Assembly: GCF_039542055.1 (NCBI RefSeq)
Contig: NZ_BAABHK010000002.1
Coordinates: 806,001 to 870,000 of the forward strand
Origin: Actinoallomurus vinaceus
GTDB taxonomy: Bacteria; Actinomycetota; Actinomycetes; Streptosporangiales; Streptosporangiaceae
Length of the DNA: 64,000 nt
Direction of reading: 5' to 3'
Of the stretch, positions 1-12,756 are shown piece by piece. The translations under genes and the position numbers were made by a program. Each line of letters opens with the position of its first letter. Within the stretch, counting starts at the first letter, position 1. The notes beneath the pieces are model-generated. The model was not told the DNA's origin and did not search any database. It saw only the letters and a list, made by a program, of their open reading frames with translations.

Positions 1-2
1 TC

Positions 3-905
3 GAAGAGAGCCGTGCCATCGGGCAGCGTCTCGGGCTGACGTCGGTCCAGGGCTATGTCGCGCTCTACACCGGGATGATCGCCGTCTCCCGGGACCAGGC
101 CGAAGCGGCGATCGCCTGCTATCGGGAGGCCGTGGCCAAGCACCGGACCACCGGTGACCTGGCCGGCCTGGTGCTCTCGCTCATGCGGCTGGCCCTGGCC
201 TACTCCCTGCGCGGCGAATCCGAACGCGCCGTCGCCGCAGCGGAAGAGGGCATCGCCGAGTGCGACGCCCACGGGGAGGGATGGCACAAGGCGTACACGA
301 TGTTCGCGCTCGGCGTCGAGGTGTGGCGCCAGGGCGACCTGCGGCGCGCCGCCTCCCTGGAACAGGAGAGCCTGCGATTCAACCACGCGCTCGACGACCG
401 GCTGGGCGTCGCGGTCGCCGAAGAGGTGCTGGCCTGGATCGCCGCCACGGGCGGGAACCACGAGAGGGCCGCCCTGCTCATCGGGATCCGGCGGCGGACC
501 TGGCAGGCGATCAGAGCGCCGCTGTCCGGGTACGGGAATCTCGTCCCGTATCACGACGAGTGCGAGGCCCGTGTCCGCGCCGCCCTCGGCGACGAGGCCT
601 TCGGGGCCACCGTCCGGCGCGGAGCCTCGATGCCCGACGACGAGGCGCTCGCCTACGCCCTCGAACAGCCCTCGCCCTCCTCCGGTCCGCCGGGCGCCGC
701 TCCGGACTCGCCGCTCACCCGGCGGGAGACGGAGGTCGCCCGGCTCGTCGCCAAAGGCATGAGCAACCGGCAGATCGCCACCGCGCTCGTGGTCGCGGAG
801 CGCACTGCGGAGGGCCATGTCGAGCGCATCCTCCACAAACTCGGGTTCCACTCCAGAACACAGATCGCGCGCTGGGTCATCGAACAAGAGGAAACCGGGA
901 ATTAA
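3..905 (+). CDS. LuxR-family regulator with TPR-like tail (5' partial)
   Basis: The reading frame is open from the window edge, so the N-terminal part (probably an ATPase domain of the LAL/MalT type) lies outside. What is visible is an alpha-helical repeat region of TPR character, followed by a C-terminal LuxR/FixJ helix-turn-helix. That helix-turn-helix starts at a LTRRETEVARLVAKG-type motif and runs to the last residues (NRQIATALVV, then HVERILHKLGF). It is therefore a DNA-binding transcription regulator; the target is unknown. The gene ends 190 bp before the nucleobase operon on the same strand, so it could influence that operon, but nothing in the sequence proves it. An internal ATG at 75 is not the likely start, because helical repeat sequence continues upstream of it. 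Confidence 0.8.
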   Translation, partial: EESRAIGQRLGLTSVQGYVALYTGMIAVSRDQAEAAIACYREAVAKHRTTGDLAGLVLSLMRLALAYSLRGESERAVAAAEEGIAECDAHGEGWHKAYTMFALGVEVWRQGDLRRAASLEQESLRFNHALDDRLGVAVAEEVLAWIAATGGNHERAALLIGIRRRTWQAIRAPLSGYGNLVPYHDECEARVRAALGDEAFGATVRRGASMPDDEALAYALEQPSPSSGPPGAAPDSPLTRRETEVARLVAKGMSNRQIATALVVAERTAEGHVERILHKLGFHSRTQIARWVIEQEETGN

Positions 906-1096
906 CACCGGTCACTTCTGTCCCTAACATGCGCCTGAGCAGGATCGCAGCAGGTGACGTGGTGGAACATGGAAAGAGGATCGCGTTACAGCGTGGCACT
1001 GTACGTCCTATCGGCGGGCTCGTAGCGTCAGCCGTCATAGGCGGGCGTTGCCCTTTTCGTCCTTAGGGACGACATCTTTTCCGGAGGGAAGATCCG

Positions 1097-1939
1097 ATGA
1101 GCCCGATCGTGCGCGCGGCCCTCGTCCAGGCGACCTGGACGGGCGACACCGAAACGATGATCGCGAAACATGAGGAGCACGCCCGCGCGGCCGCCGCGCA
1201 GGGCGCGAAGGTCATCGGTTTCCAGGAGGTCTTCAACGCTCCGTACTTCTGCCAGGTCCAGGACGCCGAGCACTACCGGTGGGCCGAGCCGGTGCCGGAC
1301 GGGCCGACCGTGCAACGGATGCAGGCGCTCGCCCGCGAGACCGGCATGGTCATCGTCGTGCCGGTCTACGAGATGGAACAGTCCGGCTTCTACTACAACA
1401 CCGCGGCCGTCATCGACGCGGACGGCACTTTCCTCGGCAAGTACCGCAAGCACCACATCCCGCAGGTCAAGGGCTTCTGGGAGAAGTTCTACTTCCGGCC
1501 CGGCAACCTGGGCTGGCCGGTGTTCGACACGGCCGTCGGCCGCATCGGGGTCTACATCTGCTACGACCGGCACTTCCCGGAGGGCTGGCGCGCCCTCGGC
1601 CTGGCCGGCGCGCAGCTCGTCTACAACCCGTCGGCGACACACCGGGGGCTGTCGTCGTACCTGTGGAAGCTGGAGCAGCCCGCCGCAGCCGTCGCCAACG
1701 AGTACTTCGTCGCCGCGATCAACCGGGTCGGCGTGGAGGAGTACGGCGACAACGACTTCTACGGCACCAGCTACTTCGTCGACCCGCGCGGCCAGTTCGT
1801 CGGCGACGTCGCCTCAGGTAAGGAGGAGGAGCTCGTCGTCCGCGACCTCGACTTCGGCCTGATCGACGAGGTCCGGCAGCAGTGGGCGTTCTACCGGGAC
1901 CGCCGCCCGGACGCCTACGGCCCGCTCATCGACCAGTGA
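1097..1939 (+). CDS. Nitrilase-superfamily N-carbamoyl amidohydrolase (beta-ureidopropionase-like)
   Basis: 280-residue carbon-nitrogen hydrolase. The catalytic triad of the superfamily is visible: Glu44 (GFQEVFNAP), Lys118 (KYRKHHIP) and Cys155 (YICYDRHFPEGW). The family hydrolyses N-carbamoyl-beta-amino acids to the amino acid, CO2 and ammonia in the cytoplasm. The neighbouring dihydropyrimidinase makes exactly that kind of substrate, so the pair would open and then decarbamoylate dihydropyrimidines or hydantoins. The ATG at 1097 follows a GGAGGG ribosome site at about 1083. The gene is the first of an operon, with 30 bp to the next. Which N-carbamoyl compound is preferred cannot be read from sequence; N-carbamoylputrescine amidase is a less likely alternative given the context. 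Confidence 0.87.
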   Translation: MSPIVRAALVQATWTGDTETMIAKHEEHARAAAAQGAKVIGFQEVFNAPYFCQVQDAEHYRWAEPVPDGPTVQRMQALARETGMVIVVPVYEMEQSGFYYNTAAVIDADGTFLGKYRKHHIPQVKGFWEKFYFRPGNLGWPVFDTAVGRIGVYICYDRHFPEGWRALGLAGAQLVYNPSATHRGLSSYLWKLEQPAAAVANEYFVAAINRVGVEEYGDNDFYGTSYFVDPRGQFVGDVASGKEEELVVRDLDFGLIDEVRQQWAFYRDRRPDAYGPLIDQ

Positions 1940-1969
1940 CCGGCAGAGCCGACCGAGGGAGGTAGCCGC

Positions 1970-3376
1970 ATGGGGACCACCGTGATCCGCGGCGGGCTGG
2001 TCATCACCGCCGCCGACGAGACGAACGCCGACATCCTCATCGAGTCCGGCCGGGTCACCGCGCTCGCCGCCCGCGACAGCGAGGTCGCGCGCCGCTGGGC
2101 GGAGTCCGCCGACCGCGTCATCGACGCCGCCGGCAAGTATGTGATCCCGGGCGGGGTCGACGCGCACACGCATATGGAGCTCCCGTTCGGCGGGACGTCC
2201 GCCTCCGACACGTTCGAGACCGGCACCCGCGCGGCCGCGTGGGGCGGCACGACGACGATCGTGGACTTCGCCGTGCAGACCGTCGGGGAGTCGCTGCGCA
2301 GCGGGCTGGACGTCTGGCACGCCAAGGCCGACGGGCAGTGCGCGATCGACTACGCGTTCCACATGATCCTCTCCGACGTCAACGAGGACACGCTGAAGGA
2401 GATGGACGGCCTGGTCGACGAGGGCGTCACCAGTTTCAAGCTGTTCATGGCCTACCCGGGTGTCTTCTACAGCGACGACGGGAAGATCCTGCGCGCGATG
2501 CAGCGGTCCGCCGGGAACGGCGGGCTGATCATGATGCACGCCGAGAACGGCATCGCGATCGACGTGCTGGTCGAGCAGGCTCTCGCCGCCGGGCGTACCG
2601 ACCCGCGGTACCACGGCGAGGTCCGCCACGCGCTGCTGGAGGCCGAGGCCACGCACCGCGCGATCCAGCTCGCCCGGGTGGCCGGGGCGCCGCTGTACGT
2701 CGTCCACGTCTCGGCGATGGAGGCCGTCGCCGAGCTCGCCCAGGCCCGCGACATGGGTCTCAACGTCTTCGGCGAGACCTGCCCGCAGTACCTCTTCCTG
2801 TCCACCGACAACCTCGCCGAGCCGGACTTCGAGGGCGCCAAGTACGTCTGCTCCACGCCGCTGCGGCCCAAGGAGCACCAGGCGTACCTCTGGCGTGGCC
2901 TGCGCACCAACGACCTGCAGGTGGTCTCCACCGACCACTGTCCCTTCTGCTTCAAGGGCCAGAAGGAGCTCGGCCTGGGCGACTTCTCCAAGATCCCGAA
3001 CGGGCTGCCGGGGGTCGAGAACCGCATGGACCTGCTCCACCAGGCGGTCGTCGACGGCCACATCTCCCGCCGCCGCTGGATCGAGATCGCCTGCGCGACC
3101 CCGGCCCGGATGTTCGGCCTGTATCCCCGCAAGGGCACGATCGCGCCCGGCGCCGACGCCGACATCGTCATCTACGACCCGGGCGCCACCCAGGTGATGT
3201 CCGCCGAGACCCACCACATGAACGTCGACTACTCGGCGTACGAGGGGCGGACCGTCACCGGCCGGGTCCAGACCGTCCTGTCGCGCGGCGAGGTCGTCGT
3301 CGACGACCGGTCCTACACCGGGCGGGCCGGCCACGGCCGGTTCACCGCCCGCGAGACCTGCCAGTACCTCGGCTGA
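1970..3376 (+). CDS. hydA: Dihydropyrimidinase / D-hydantoinase
   Basis: 468-residue cyclic amidohydrolase, normal family length. Metal ligands His66 and His68 lie in GVDAHTHMEL, and the lysine expected to be carboxylated to bridge the two metals is Lys157 in VTSFKLFMAYPG. Later conserved pieces include the HVSAMEA and STDHCPF segments. The family hydrolytically opens 5,6-dihydrouracil/thymine or 5-substituted hydantoins to N-carbamoyl amino acids. It is followed after 12 bp by the LLM oxidoreductase and preceded by the amidohydrolase that would process its product. No dihydropyrimidine dehydrogenase is present in the window, so whether the natural substrate is a dihydropyrimidine or another cyclic ureide stays open. 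Confidence 0.92.
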   Translation: MGTTVIRGGLVITAADETNADILIESGRVTALAARDSEVARRWAESADRVIDAAGKYVIPGGVDAHTHMELPFGGTSASDTFETGTRAAAWGGTTTIVDFAVQTVGESLRSGLDVWHAKADGQCAIDYAFHMILSDVNEDTLKEMDGLVDEGVTSFKLFMAYPGVFYSDDGKILRAMQRSAGNGGLIMMHAENGIAIDVLVEQALAAGRTDPRYHGEVRHALLEAEATHRAIQLARVAGAPLYVVHVSAMEAVAELAQARDMGLNVFGETCPQYLFLSTDNLAEPDFEGAKYVCSTPLRPKEHQAYLWRGLRTNDLQVVSTDHCPFCFKGQKELGLGDFSKIPNGLPGVENRMDLLHQAVVDGHISRRRWIEIACATPARMFGLYPRKGTIAPGADADIVIYDPGATQVMSAETHHMNVDYSAYEGRTVTGRVQTVLSRGEVVVDDRSYTGRAGHGRFTARETCQYLG

Positions 3377-3388
3377 AAGGCGCGTGAC

Positions 3389-4408
3389 ATGGAGTTCGGA
3401 CTCGTCCTGCAGACCGATCCGCCCGCCTCGCGCGTCATCGAGCTGATGCGCCGCGCCGAGCAGGCCGGCTTCACCCACGGCTGGACCTTCGACTCGGCGG
3501 TGCTGTGGCAGGAGCCGTTCGTGATCTACAGCCAGATCCTGGCGCAGACCCAGCGCCTGATCGTCGGCCCCATGGTCACGAACCCCGGCACCCGCACGTG
3601 GGAGGTGACCGCTTCGACGTTCGCCACCCTCAACTCGATGTTCGGGAACCGCACGATCTGCGGCATCGGCCGCGGCGACTCCGCGATGCGCGTGGCGGGC
3701 CGCCGGCCGAACACCCTCGCCGTGCTCGACGAGGCCATGCACGTCATCCGCGACCTCGCGGAGGGGCGCACGACGGAGGTCGACGGCACCTCCATCCACA
3801 TCCCGTGGGTGGAGGAGGGCGCCCGGCTGCCGGTCTGGATGGCGGCGTACGGGCCGAAGGCCCTGGCCCTGACCGGTGCGAAGGCCGACGGCTTCATCCT
3901 CCAGCTCGCCGATCTCTACCTCACCGAGTGGATGGTCAAGGCCGTCCGGGACGCCGCGGTCGCCGCCGGCCGCGACCCCGGCGAGGTCACCATCTGCGTC
4001 GCCGCGCCCGCGTACGTCACCGAGGACGACGCGCCCGAGGCTCTCGCGCACGCCCGCGAGCAGTGCCGCTGGTTCGGCGGCATGGTCGGCAACCACGTGG
4101 CCGACCTGGTGAGCAGGTACGGCGAGGCGTCCTCGCTCGTGCCGGCCGAGCTCACCGACTACATCAAGGCCCGTCAGGGCTACGACTACGCGCACCATGG
4201 CCGCTCCGGCAACCCGGACACCGCGTTCGTCCCGGACGAGATCGTCGACCGGTTCTGCCTGATCGGCCCGGCCGAGACCCACATCGCCAAGCTCGCGGCC
4301 CTGCGGGATCTCGGCGTCGACCAGTTCGCCGTCTACGACATGCACGACGCCAAGGAATCGACCATCGACGCCTACGGAAAGACGATCATCCCCGCGCTCA
4401 CCGGCTGA
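3389..4408 (+). CDS. LLM-class flavin/F420-dependent oxidoreductase
   Basis: 339-residue luciferase-like monooxygenase fold protein, with an N-terminal MEFGLVLQTDPPASRVIEL strand-helix and the GMVGNHVADLV and LIGPAETHIAKL segments typical of LLM enzymes annotated as F420-dependent (TIGR03842-type). Members commonly sit beside dihydropyrimidinase and NCS1 transporters in actinomycetes, so a redox step on a nucleobase or hydantoin substrate is likely; the actual reaction is not known to me. The ATG at 3389 begins 12 bp after the dihydropyrimidinase stop, indicating one transcript. The end at 4408 is followed by 151 bp with two hairpins before the transporter gene. Confidence 0.82.
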   Translation: MEFGLVLQTDPPASRVIELMRRAEQAGFTHGWTFDSAVLWQEPFVIYSQILAQTQRLIVGPMVTNPGTRTWEVTASTFATLNSMFGNRTICGIGRGDSAMRVAGRRPNTLAVLDEAMHVIRDLAEGRTTEVDGTSIHIPWVEEGARLPVWMAAYGPKALALTGAKADGFILQLADLYLTEWMVKAVRDAAVAAGRDPGEVTICVAAPAYVTEDDAPEALAHAREQCRWFGGMVGNHVADLVSRYGEASSLVPAELTDYIKARQGYDYAHHGRSGNPDTAFVPDEIVDRFCLIGPAETHIAKLAALRDLGVDQFAVYDMHDAKESTIDAYGKTIIPALTG

Positions 4409-4439
4409 CCCCGACGCGGCCGGCCGTCCGGCGTCGTCC

Positions 4440-4499
4440 GGGGGCGACCGCCCGTCGCCCCCGAAAGGCGACCGTCCGGAGGGCCCCTGCCGGTCGCCT
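4440..4499 (+). promoter_or_regulatory. Two tandem hairpins between LLM gene and NCS1 gene
   Basis: Two stem-loops lie in the 151-bp gap: GGGGGCGA (4440-4447) pairs with TCGCCCCC (4455-4462), and AGGCGACCG (4466-4474) pairs with CGGTCGCCT (4491-4499). Neither has a T-run, which is usual in high-GC actinomycetes. They could attenuate transcription into the transporter gene or stabilise the upstream mRNA end; which of these is inference. Confidence 0.5.
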
Positions 4500-4559
4500 C
4501 CGGAAGCCGACCATTCCTACGGCGTCCCCTTCGTCCCAGCCCCTCCCGAGGAGCCGCCC

Positions 4560-6116
4560 ATGACCGCCACCTCGCCCTCGCCCGCCGAACCCACCGTCTC
4601 CGGCGGCCGCGTCGAGCTCCCGCCCGGCGCGGCCGTGCCCACCGGCCCGTACGCCAATGAGGACCTGCTGCCCGTCCCCATCGCCAAGCGGCGGTGGACG
4701 ACCTACAACTTCACCGCGCTGTGGGTCGGCATGGCCCACAACCTCGCCTCCTGGACGCTCGCCTCCAGCCTCGTCGCACTCGGCATGGACTGGAAACAGG
4801 CGGTCTTCACGATCGCCCTCGCGAACGTCATCGTCCTCGTGCCGATGCTGCTCACCGGCCACGCCGGGCCGCGCTACGGCATCCCGTTCCCGGTCTTCGC
4901 GCGCGCCTCGTTCGGGGTCCGGGGCGCGAACCTGCCCGCGCTGGTCCGCGCCGCCGTCGCCTGCGCGTGGTTCGGCATCCAGACCTGGATCGGCGGGTCC
5001 GGCATCTTCCTGCTCGCCGGGAAGCTCCTCGGCGACTGGTGGACCGGCGCCGCCCACGTCGGCGGCTATCCCTGGACGCAGTGGCTGTCCTTCGCGCTGT
5101 TCTGGGTCCTGCAGATCGGCATCATCGTGCGCGGCATGGAGACGCTGCGCCGTTTCGAGAACTGGGCGGCGCCGTTCGTCATCGTCGGCGCGATCGCGCT
5201 GCTGATCTGGATGAGCGTCAAGGCCGGCGGGTTCGGTCCGATCATCGACCAGCCGTCCAAACTCGGCTGGGGCTCGGGCTTCTGGAAGGTCTTCTTCCCG
5301 GCTCTCATGGGCATGATCGGCTTCTGGTCCACCCTGTCGCTGAACATCCCCGACTTCACCCGGTACGGCGCGAACCAGCGCGCACAGTTCTGGGGCCAGT
5401 CGCTGGGCCTGCCGACCACGATGACCGCGTTCGCGCTGCTGTCGGTGCTGGTGACCTCCGGCTCGCAGGCGGTGTACGGCAAGGCGATCTGGGATCCGAT
5501 CGAGCTCACGGCCAAGCTCGACAACTGGGCGGGCGTCCTGTACGCGCTGGTCACCGTGCTCATCGCGACCCTCTCGGTGAACATCGCCGCCAACGTCGTC
5601 TCGCCCGCGTTCGACCTGTCCAACATCGCGCCGCGTCACATCACCTTCCGCACCGGCGCCCTGATCACGGCGGTCATCGGCGTCGTCATCTTCCCGTGGA
5701 AGCTGCTGGCCAGCCCGCAGGCGTACATCTTCACCTGGCTCGGCACGGTCGGCGGCCTGCTCGGCACCGTGGCCGGGATCCTCATCGCCGACTACTGGGT
5801 GCTCCGCCGCACCCGGCTGGACCTGGCCGACCTGTACCGGGCGGAGGGCCGCTACTGGTACGACGGGGGCTGGAACTGGCGCGCCGTCGCCGCGTTCGCG
5901 GTCGGCGGCTTCCTCGCCATCGGCGGCTCGTACTCCGCGCCCGGCACGGGGCCGTTCCCCGCGGACGGCATGATCCCGATGCTCAAACCCCTCGCCGACT
6001 ACGGCTGGGCCGTCGGCCTGGCCTCGGCGTTCGTCCTGTACATCCTGCTGACCCGCCTGTTCCCGGCGACCGGTCGGGCGGTGACGCCCGCGCCGGTCGA
6101 AGGAGCCCCGGCGTAG
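4560..6116 (+). CDS. NCS1-family nucleobase:cation symporter
   Basis: 518-residue polytopic membrane protein with about 12 hydrophobic segments and NCS1 hallmarks: an N-terminal ANEDLLPVPIAKRRWTTYNF segment before the first helix and a FPVFARASFGVRGANLPAL segment in the early helices. The family imports uracil, cytosine, allantoin or hydantoins with a cation. Given the upstream amidohydrolase and dihydropyrimidinase it is the natural uptake step of this pathway. The start follows a GAGGAG ribosome site (about 4550). A perfect 15-bp terminator hairpin follows the stop. Substrate cannot be assigned further from sequence alone. Confidence 0.9.
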   Translation: MTATSPSPAEPTVSGGRVELPPGAAVPTGPYANEDLLPVPIAKRRWTTYNFTALWVGMAHNLASWTLASSLVALGMDWKQAVFTIALANVIVLVPMLLTGHAGPRYGIPFPVFARASFGVRGANLPALVRAAVACAWFGIQTWIGGSGIFLLAGKLLGDWWTGAAHVGGYPWTQWLSFALFWVLQIGIIVRGMETLRRFENWAAPFVIVGAIALLIWMSVKAGGFGPIIDQPSKLGWGSGFWKVFFPALMGMIGFWSTLSLNIPDFTRYGANQRAQFWGQSLGLPTTMTAFALLSVLVTSGSQAVYGKAIWDPIELTAKLDNWAGVLYALVTVLIATLSVNIAANVVSPAFDLSNIAPRHITFRTGALITAVIGVVIFPWKLLASPQAYIFTWLGTVGGLLGTVAGILIADYWVLRRTRLDLADLYRAEGRYWYDGGWNWRAVAAFAVGGFLAIGGSYSAPGTGPFPADGMIPMLKPLADYGWAVGLASAFVLYILLTRLFPATGRAVTPAPVEGAPA

Positions 6117-6130
6117 CCCTCGGCGCGCAG

Positions 6131-6168
6131 CGGCGTCCCTCGACCGTTGTGGCGGTCGAGGGACGCCG
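6131..6168 (+). terminator. Rho-independent-type terminator after NCS1 gene
   Basis: Perfect 15-bp inverted repeat, 6131-6145 against 6154-6168, with an 8-nt loop, 15 bp downstream of the transporter stop. No T-tract, as is common in actinomycetes. It would also serve the truncated GH10 remnant on the opposite strand. Confidence 0.8.
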
Positions 6169-6186
6169 TCGTTCGCGGACGCCCGA

Positions 6187-6381
6187 TCAGCCCCCGAGGG
6201 CGGAGATGACGGAGTAGTAGGCCTGCTTCTTGGCGTAGTTGCCGTCGAACAGCAGCGGGGTGCTGCCGCTCCGCCAGGAGTACTTGTCGGTGACGCCCCA
6301 GGTCGTGATGCTGGTACAGCGGGACACGGCGACGCAGGTGGGAGCGTTCGCGACGACACTAGGACGACCGGCGAAGCGCGA
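6187..6381 (-). pseudogene. C-terminal remnant of a GH10 endo-xylanase
   Basis: On the minus strand an open stretch without start codon ends in TGA at 6187-6189 and translates to a tail with WGVTDKYSWRSGSTPLLFDG, then NYAKKQAYYSVISALGG. This closely resembles the last beta-strand/helix of secreted GH10 xylanases (pattern TxWGVxDxxSWR...PLLFD...KKxAYxxV). An in-frame stop at 6382-6384 blocks upstream extension, and nothing upstream resembles the missing barrel. About 60 codons of a roughly 350-450-residue enzyme remain, so this is a deletion remnant, not a gene. It suggests a xylanase gene once lay here and was lost, perhaps when the P-type ATPase gene came to its present place. Confidence 0.72.
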
Positions 6382-6571
6382 TCAATCCGGCGGCCCGGCC
6401 GCCCGGCTTCCCACCCCGGGCGGGCGGTCGATCGGACCGCTTTGACGTGCGGGGACGCCCGAGAGCATGTCGCCGCCCGGCCGTCGGCGGCCGTGAAAGC
6501 TACAACGATCTCCTTACTCGTCGCGGGGGGATATCCCACCTGCGCCGGGGAAGTATCGCCTGGTCGATGAC

Positions 6572-10885
<4,314 letters not shown>

Positions 10886-10892
10886 CTCGGGA

Positions 10893-12623
10893 TCAGGCGC
10901 CCGTCGCGCGCTGGCCCTCGTGGGCGAGGAGGGCGACGTACAGGGAGGTGAGGCGCTCCCAGTCCTCCAGGTCGATGCCGAGCAGCGCCTCGATGCGCTG
11001 CAGACGGCGGTAGAGCGTGGGGCGGCTGACGTGGAGCGCCTGAGCGGCGAGGGACTTGTTGCGTCCGGTCTCCATGTAGGTGCGCAGGACGCCGAGCAGC
11101 GACGGCTCGCGCAGCAGTGGGCCGAGTTCGCGTTCGATGAAGGCCTGGAGCTCCGGATCGTCCCGTAGCAGGCGCACCAGCCCGCGCAGGCGTACGTCGC
11201 CGAGCCGCGCCACGGGACCCTCCGGCGGCGCGGCCACGGCCGCGTCGGCGACGTGGACCGCCTCGACGAAGGACCGGCGCACCTCGTCCAGCACCGAGCA
11301 GGCGAAGCCGGCGCCCAGCACGGCTCTGCGGCCGCGGGAGTTCAGGGCCTCCCGGATGCGCACCGCGACACGGCACACGGCGGCGTCGGAGTCCTCACCG
11401 TACGAGATGCTCAGCAGGGCGGCCGTGCTCTCCTGGCCGATCCGCGCGACGAGCCCGGCCACCTCGGGGACCTCCGACACGGCCCGCTCGATCAGTTCCG
11501 GGACACCGTCGTGCTCCGTCTCGCCGGGCCCGTCGGCGAGGAGCCGGACCACCAGAGGAACGAACGTCCGGCGGTTCACCGGCAGGCCGGCGGCCCGTAC
11601 GCGGGTGACCAACTGCTCGGGCCGGGCCGAGCCGGAGGCCAGGTCCAGCAGCAGCGCCTCCGCTGCCTGCGCCTCCCAGCCGTGGTCGCGGTCGCCGAGC
11701 AGGCGGTGCATGGCCAGAGCCTCGGCCGCCCGCATGCCCAGCACGAGGCCGAACTCGTCGGAGCCGGCGTAGCCGAAGAACACCAGACGCCCCCACCGCC
11801 GGCCACGGGCCTCCAGGGAGACCACGATCCACCCGTCGGGTTCGACGGTGACCGGTCCGCTCCCGGCGAGCTCGGCGACCTGCCGGGACACACGGTCCCA
11901 GTCGCGGAGCAGTTCGCTGAGCGACGCCTTGTCGCCGGCCGAGGCGAGGACCCGCTGCGCGAGGTTGACCAGCACGACGGGACAACCGCCGTAGCAGGCG
12001 ATCTCGTCGAGCAGCTGCTGCAACGTCGCGCCGGAGAGATTCAGGGCGGTGAGAGAGGACCGGATCCGGTCGGACAGGTCCAGCGTGGCGAACCGGCCGT
12101 GGAGCAGGCGCGAGTGGACCTCCTCCGTCAGCCGGACGAACGGCGCCGGCCGGTGCAGGACGATCAGCGGCACCCCGCAGCGCTCGGCCGCCCGGCGCAT
12201 GGCCTCCGGCGTGGTCCGGAACGCCCTGCCGAGGCCGAGCACGACCGCAGCGACGTCGGCGCGGCGCATCGACTCGATGTACTCCGTCTGGACCCGCTCG
12301 TCGTCGGCCAGCAGCAGGCCGGTGGTCAGCACCATCTCCCCGCCGGTGAGCATCACGGCGACGTCGGCGGCCTCGGCGACGTGCAGCCAGCGGACCGGCC
12401 GGTCGAGGTGCGCCGCGCCCGCCACGACCTCCGGCCCCCACGTCGCGACGAAGTCCAGCCCCAGGATGTCGCGGACCGTGAGCCGGGCGGCCCCCGTCTC
12501 CGGCGGACCGGCCTCCGGCGACCCGCCGCCCCAGGCCATGGCGTTCGCCCTCCGCACGTCGCCGTCGCGGCCGGCCGGCAGCGACGCGGGACGAACGTGC
12601 TCGACGTCCCGGCGCGCGTTCAT
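10893..12623 (-). CDS. PucR-family transcriptional regulator
   Basis: 576 residues. The N-terminal PucR-type ligand domain begins around residue 47 (LTVRDILGLD) with the conserved WLHVAE and GGEMVLTTGLLL motifs. A central GGDEF-like/CdaR-type domain follows, and a C-terminal helix-turn-helix (about 510-560: TYMETGRNKSLAAQALHVSR then TLYRRLQRIEALLGI) closes it. PucR regulators control purine, allantoin and pyrimidine catabolism in Gram-positive bacteria. It is the obvious candidate regulator of the nucleobase operon at 1.1-6.1 kb, although the P-type ATPase gene now lies between them. The start at 12623 lacks an obvious ribosome site; the conserved domain begins well inside, so the N-terminus is uncertain. 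Confidence 0.88.
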   Translation of the reverse strand: MNARRDVEHVRPASLPAGRDGDVRRANAMAWGGGSPEAGPPETGAARLTVRDILGLDFVATWGPEVVAGAAHLDRPVRWLHVAEAADVAVMLTGGEMVLTTGLLLADDERVQTEYIESMRRADVAAVVLGLGRAFRTTPEAMRRAAERCGVPLIVLHRPAPFVRLTEEVHSRLLHGRFATLDLSDRIRSSLTALNLSGATLQQLLDEIACYGGCPVVLVNLAQRVLASAGDKASLSELLRDWDRVSRQVAELAGSGPVTVEPDGWIVVSLEARGRRWGRLVFFGYAGSDEFGLVLGMRAAEALAMHRLLGDRDHGWEAQAAEALLLDLASGSARPEQLVTRVRAAGLPVNRRTFVPLVVRLLADGPGETEHDGVPELIERAVSEVPEVAGLVARIGQESTAALLSISYGEDSDAAVCRVAVRIREALNSRGRRAVLGAGFACSVLDEVRRSFVEAVHVADAAVAAPPEGPVARLGDVRLRGLVRLLRDDPELQAFIERELGPLLREPSLLGVLRTYMETGRNKSLAAQALHVSRPTLYRRLQRIEALLGIDLEDWERLTSLYVALLAHEGQRATGA

Positions 12624-12756
12624 GTGCCGATGTTACGTGGTCTCCCTCCCCCCGCCGGAGATCTCCGGGACTCCGTTCCTGAGGCGGGAAGGCCTTGGTG
12701 ACATGATGGCTTCCGCGATGCCCCCGTACGATCACAATGCCGTTGGGAGACCGAGG

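Noticed and set aside
1814..4345. 843-residue minus-strand open frame opposite the amidohydrolase, dihydropyrimidinase and LLM genes
   Set aside because: Composition is Val/Gly/Asp/Arg-rich, as expected for the complement of GC-rich codons; no domain. The plus-strand genes have clear catalytic motifs.
4398..6539. 713-residue minus-strand open frame across the NCS1 gene
   Set aside because: Shadow of the transporter; it also passes the GH10 relic in the wrong frame.
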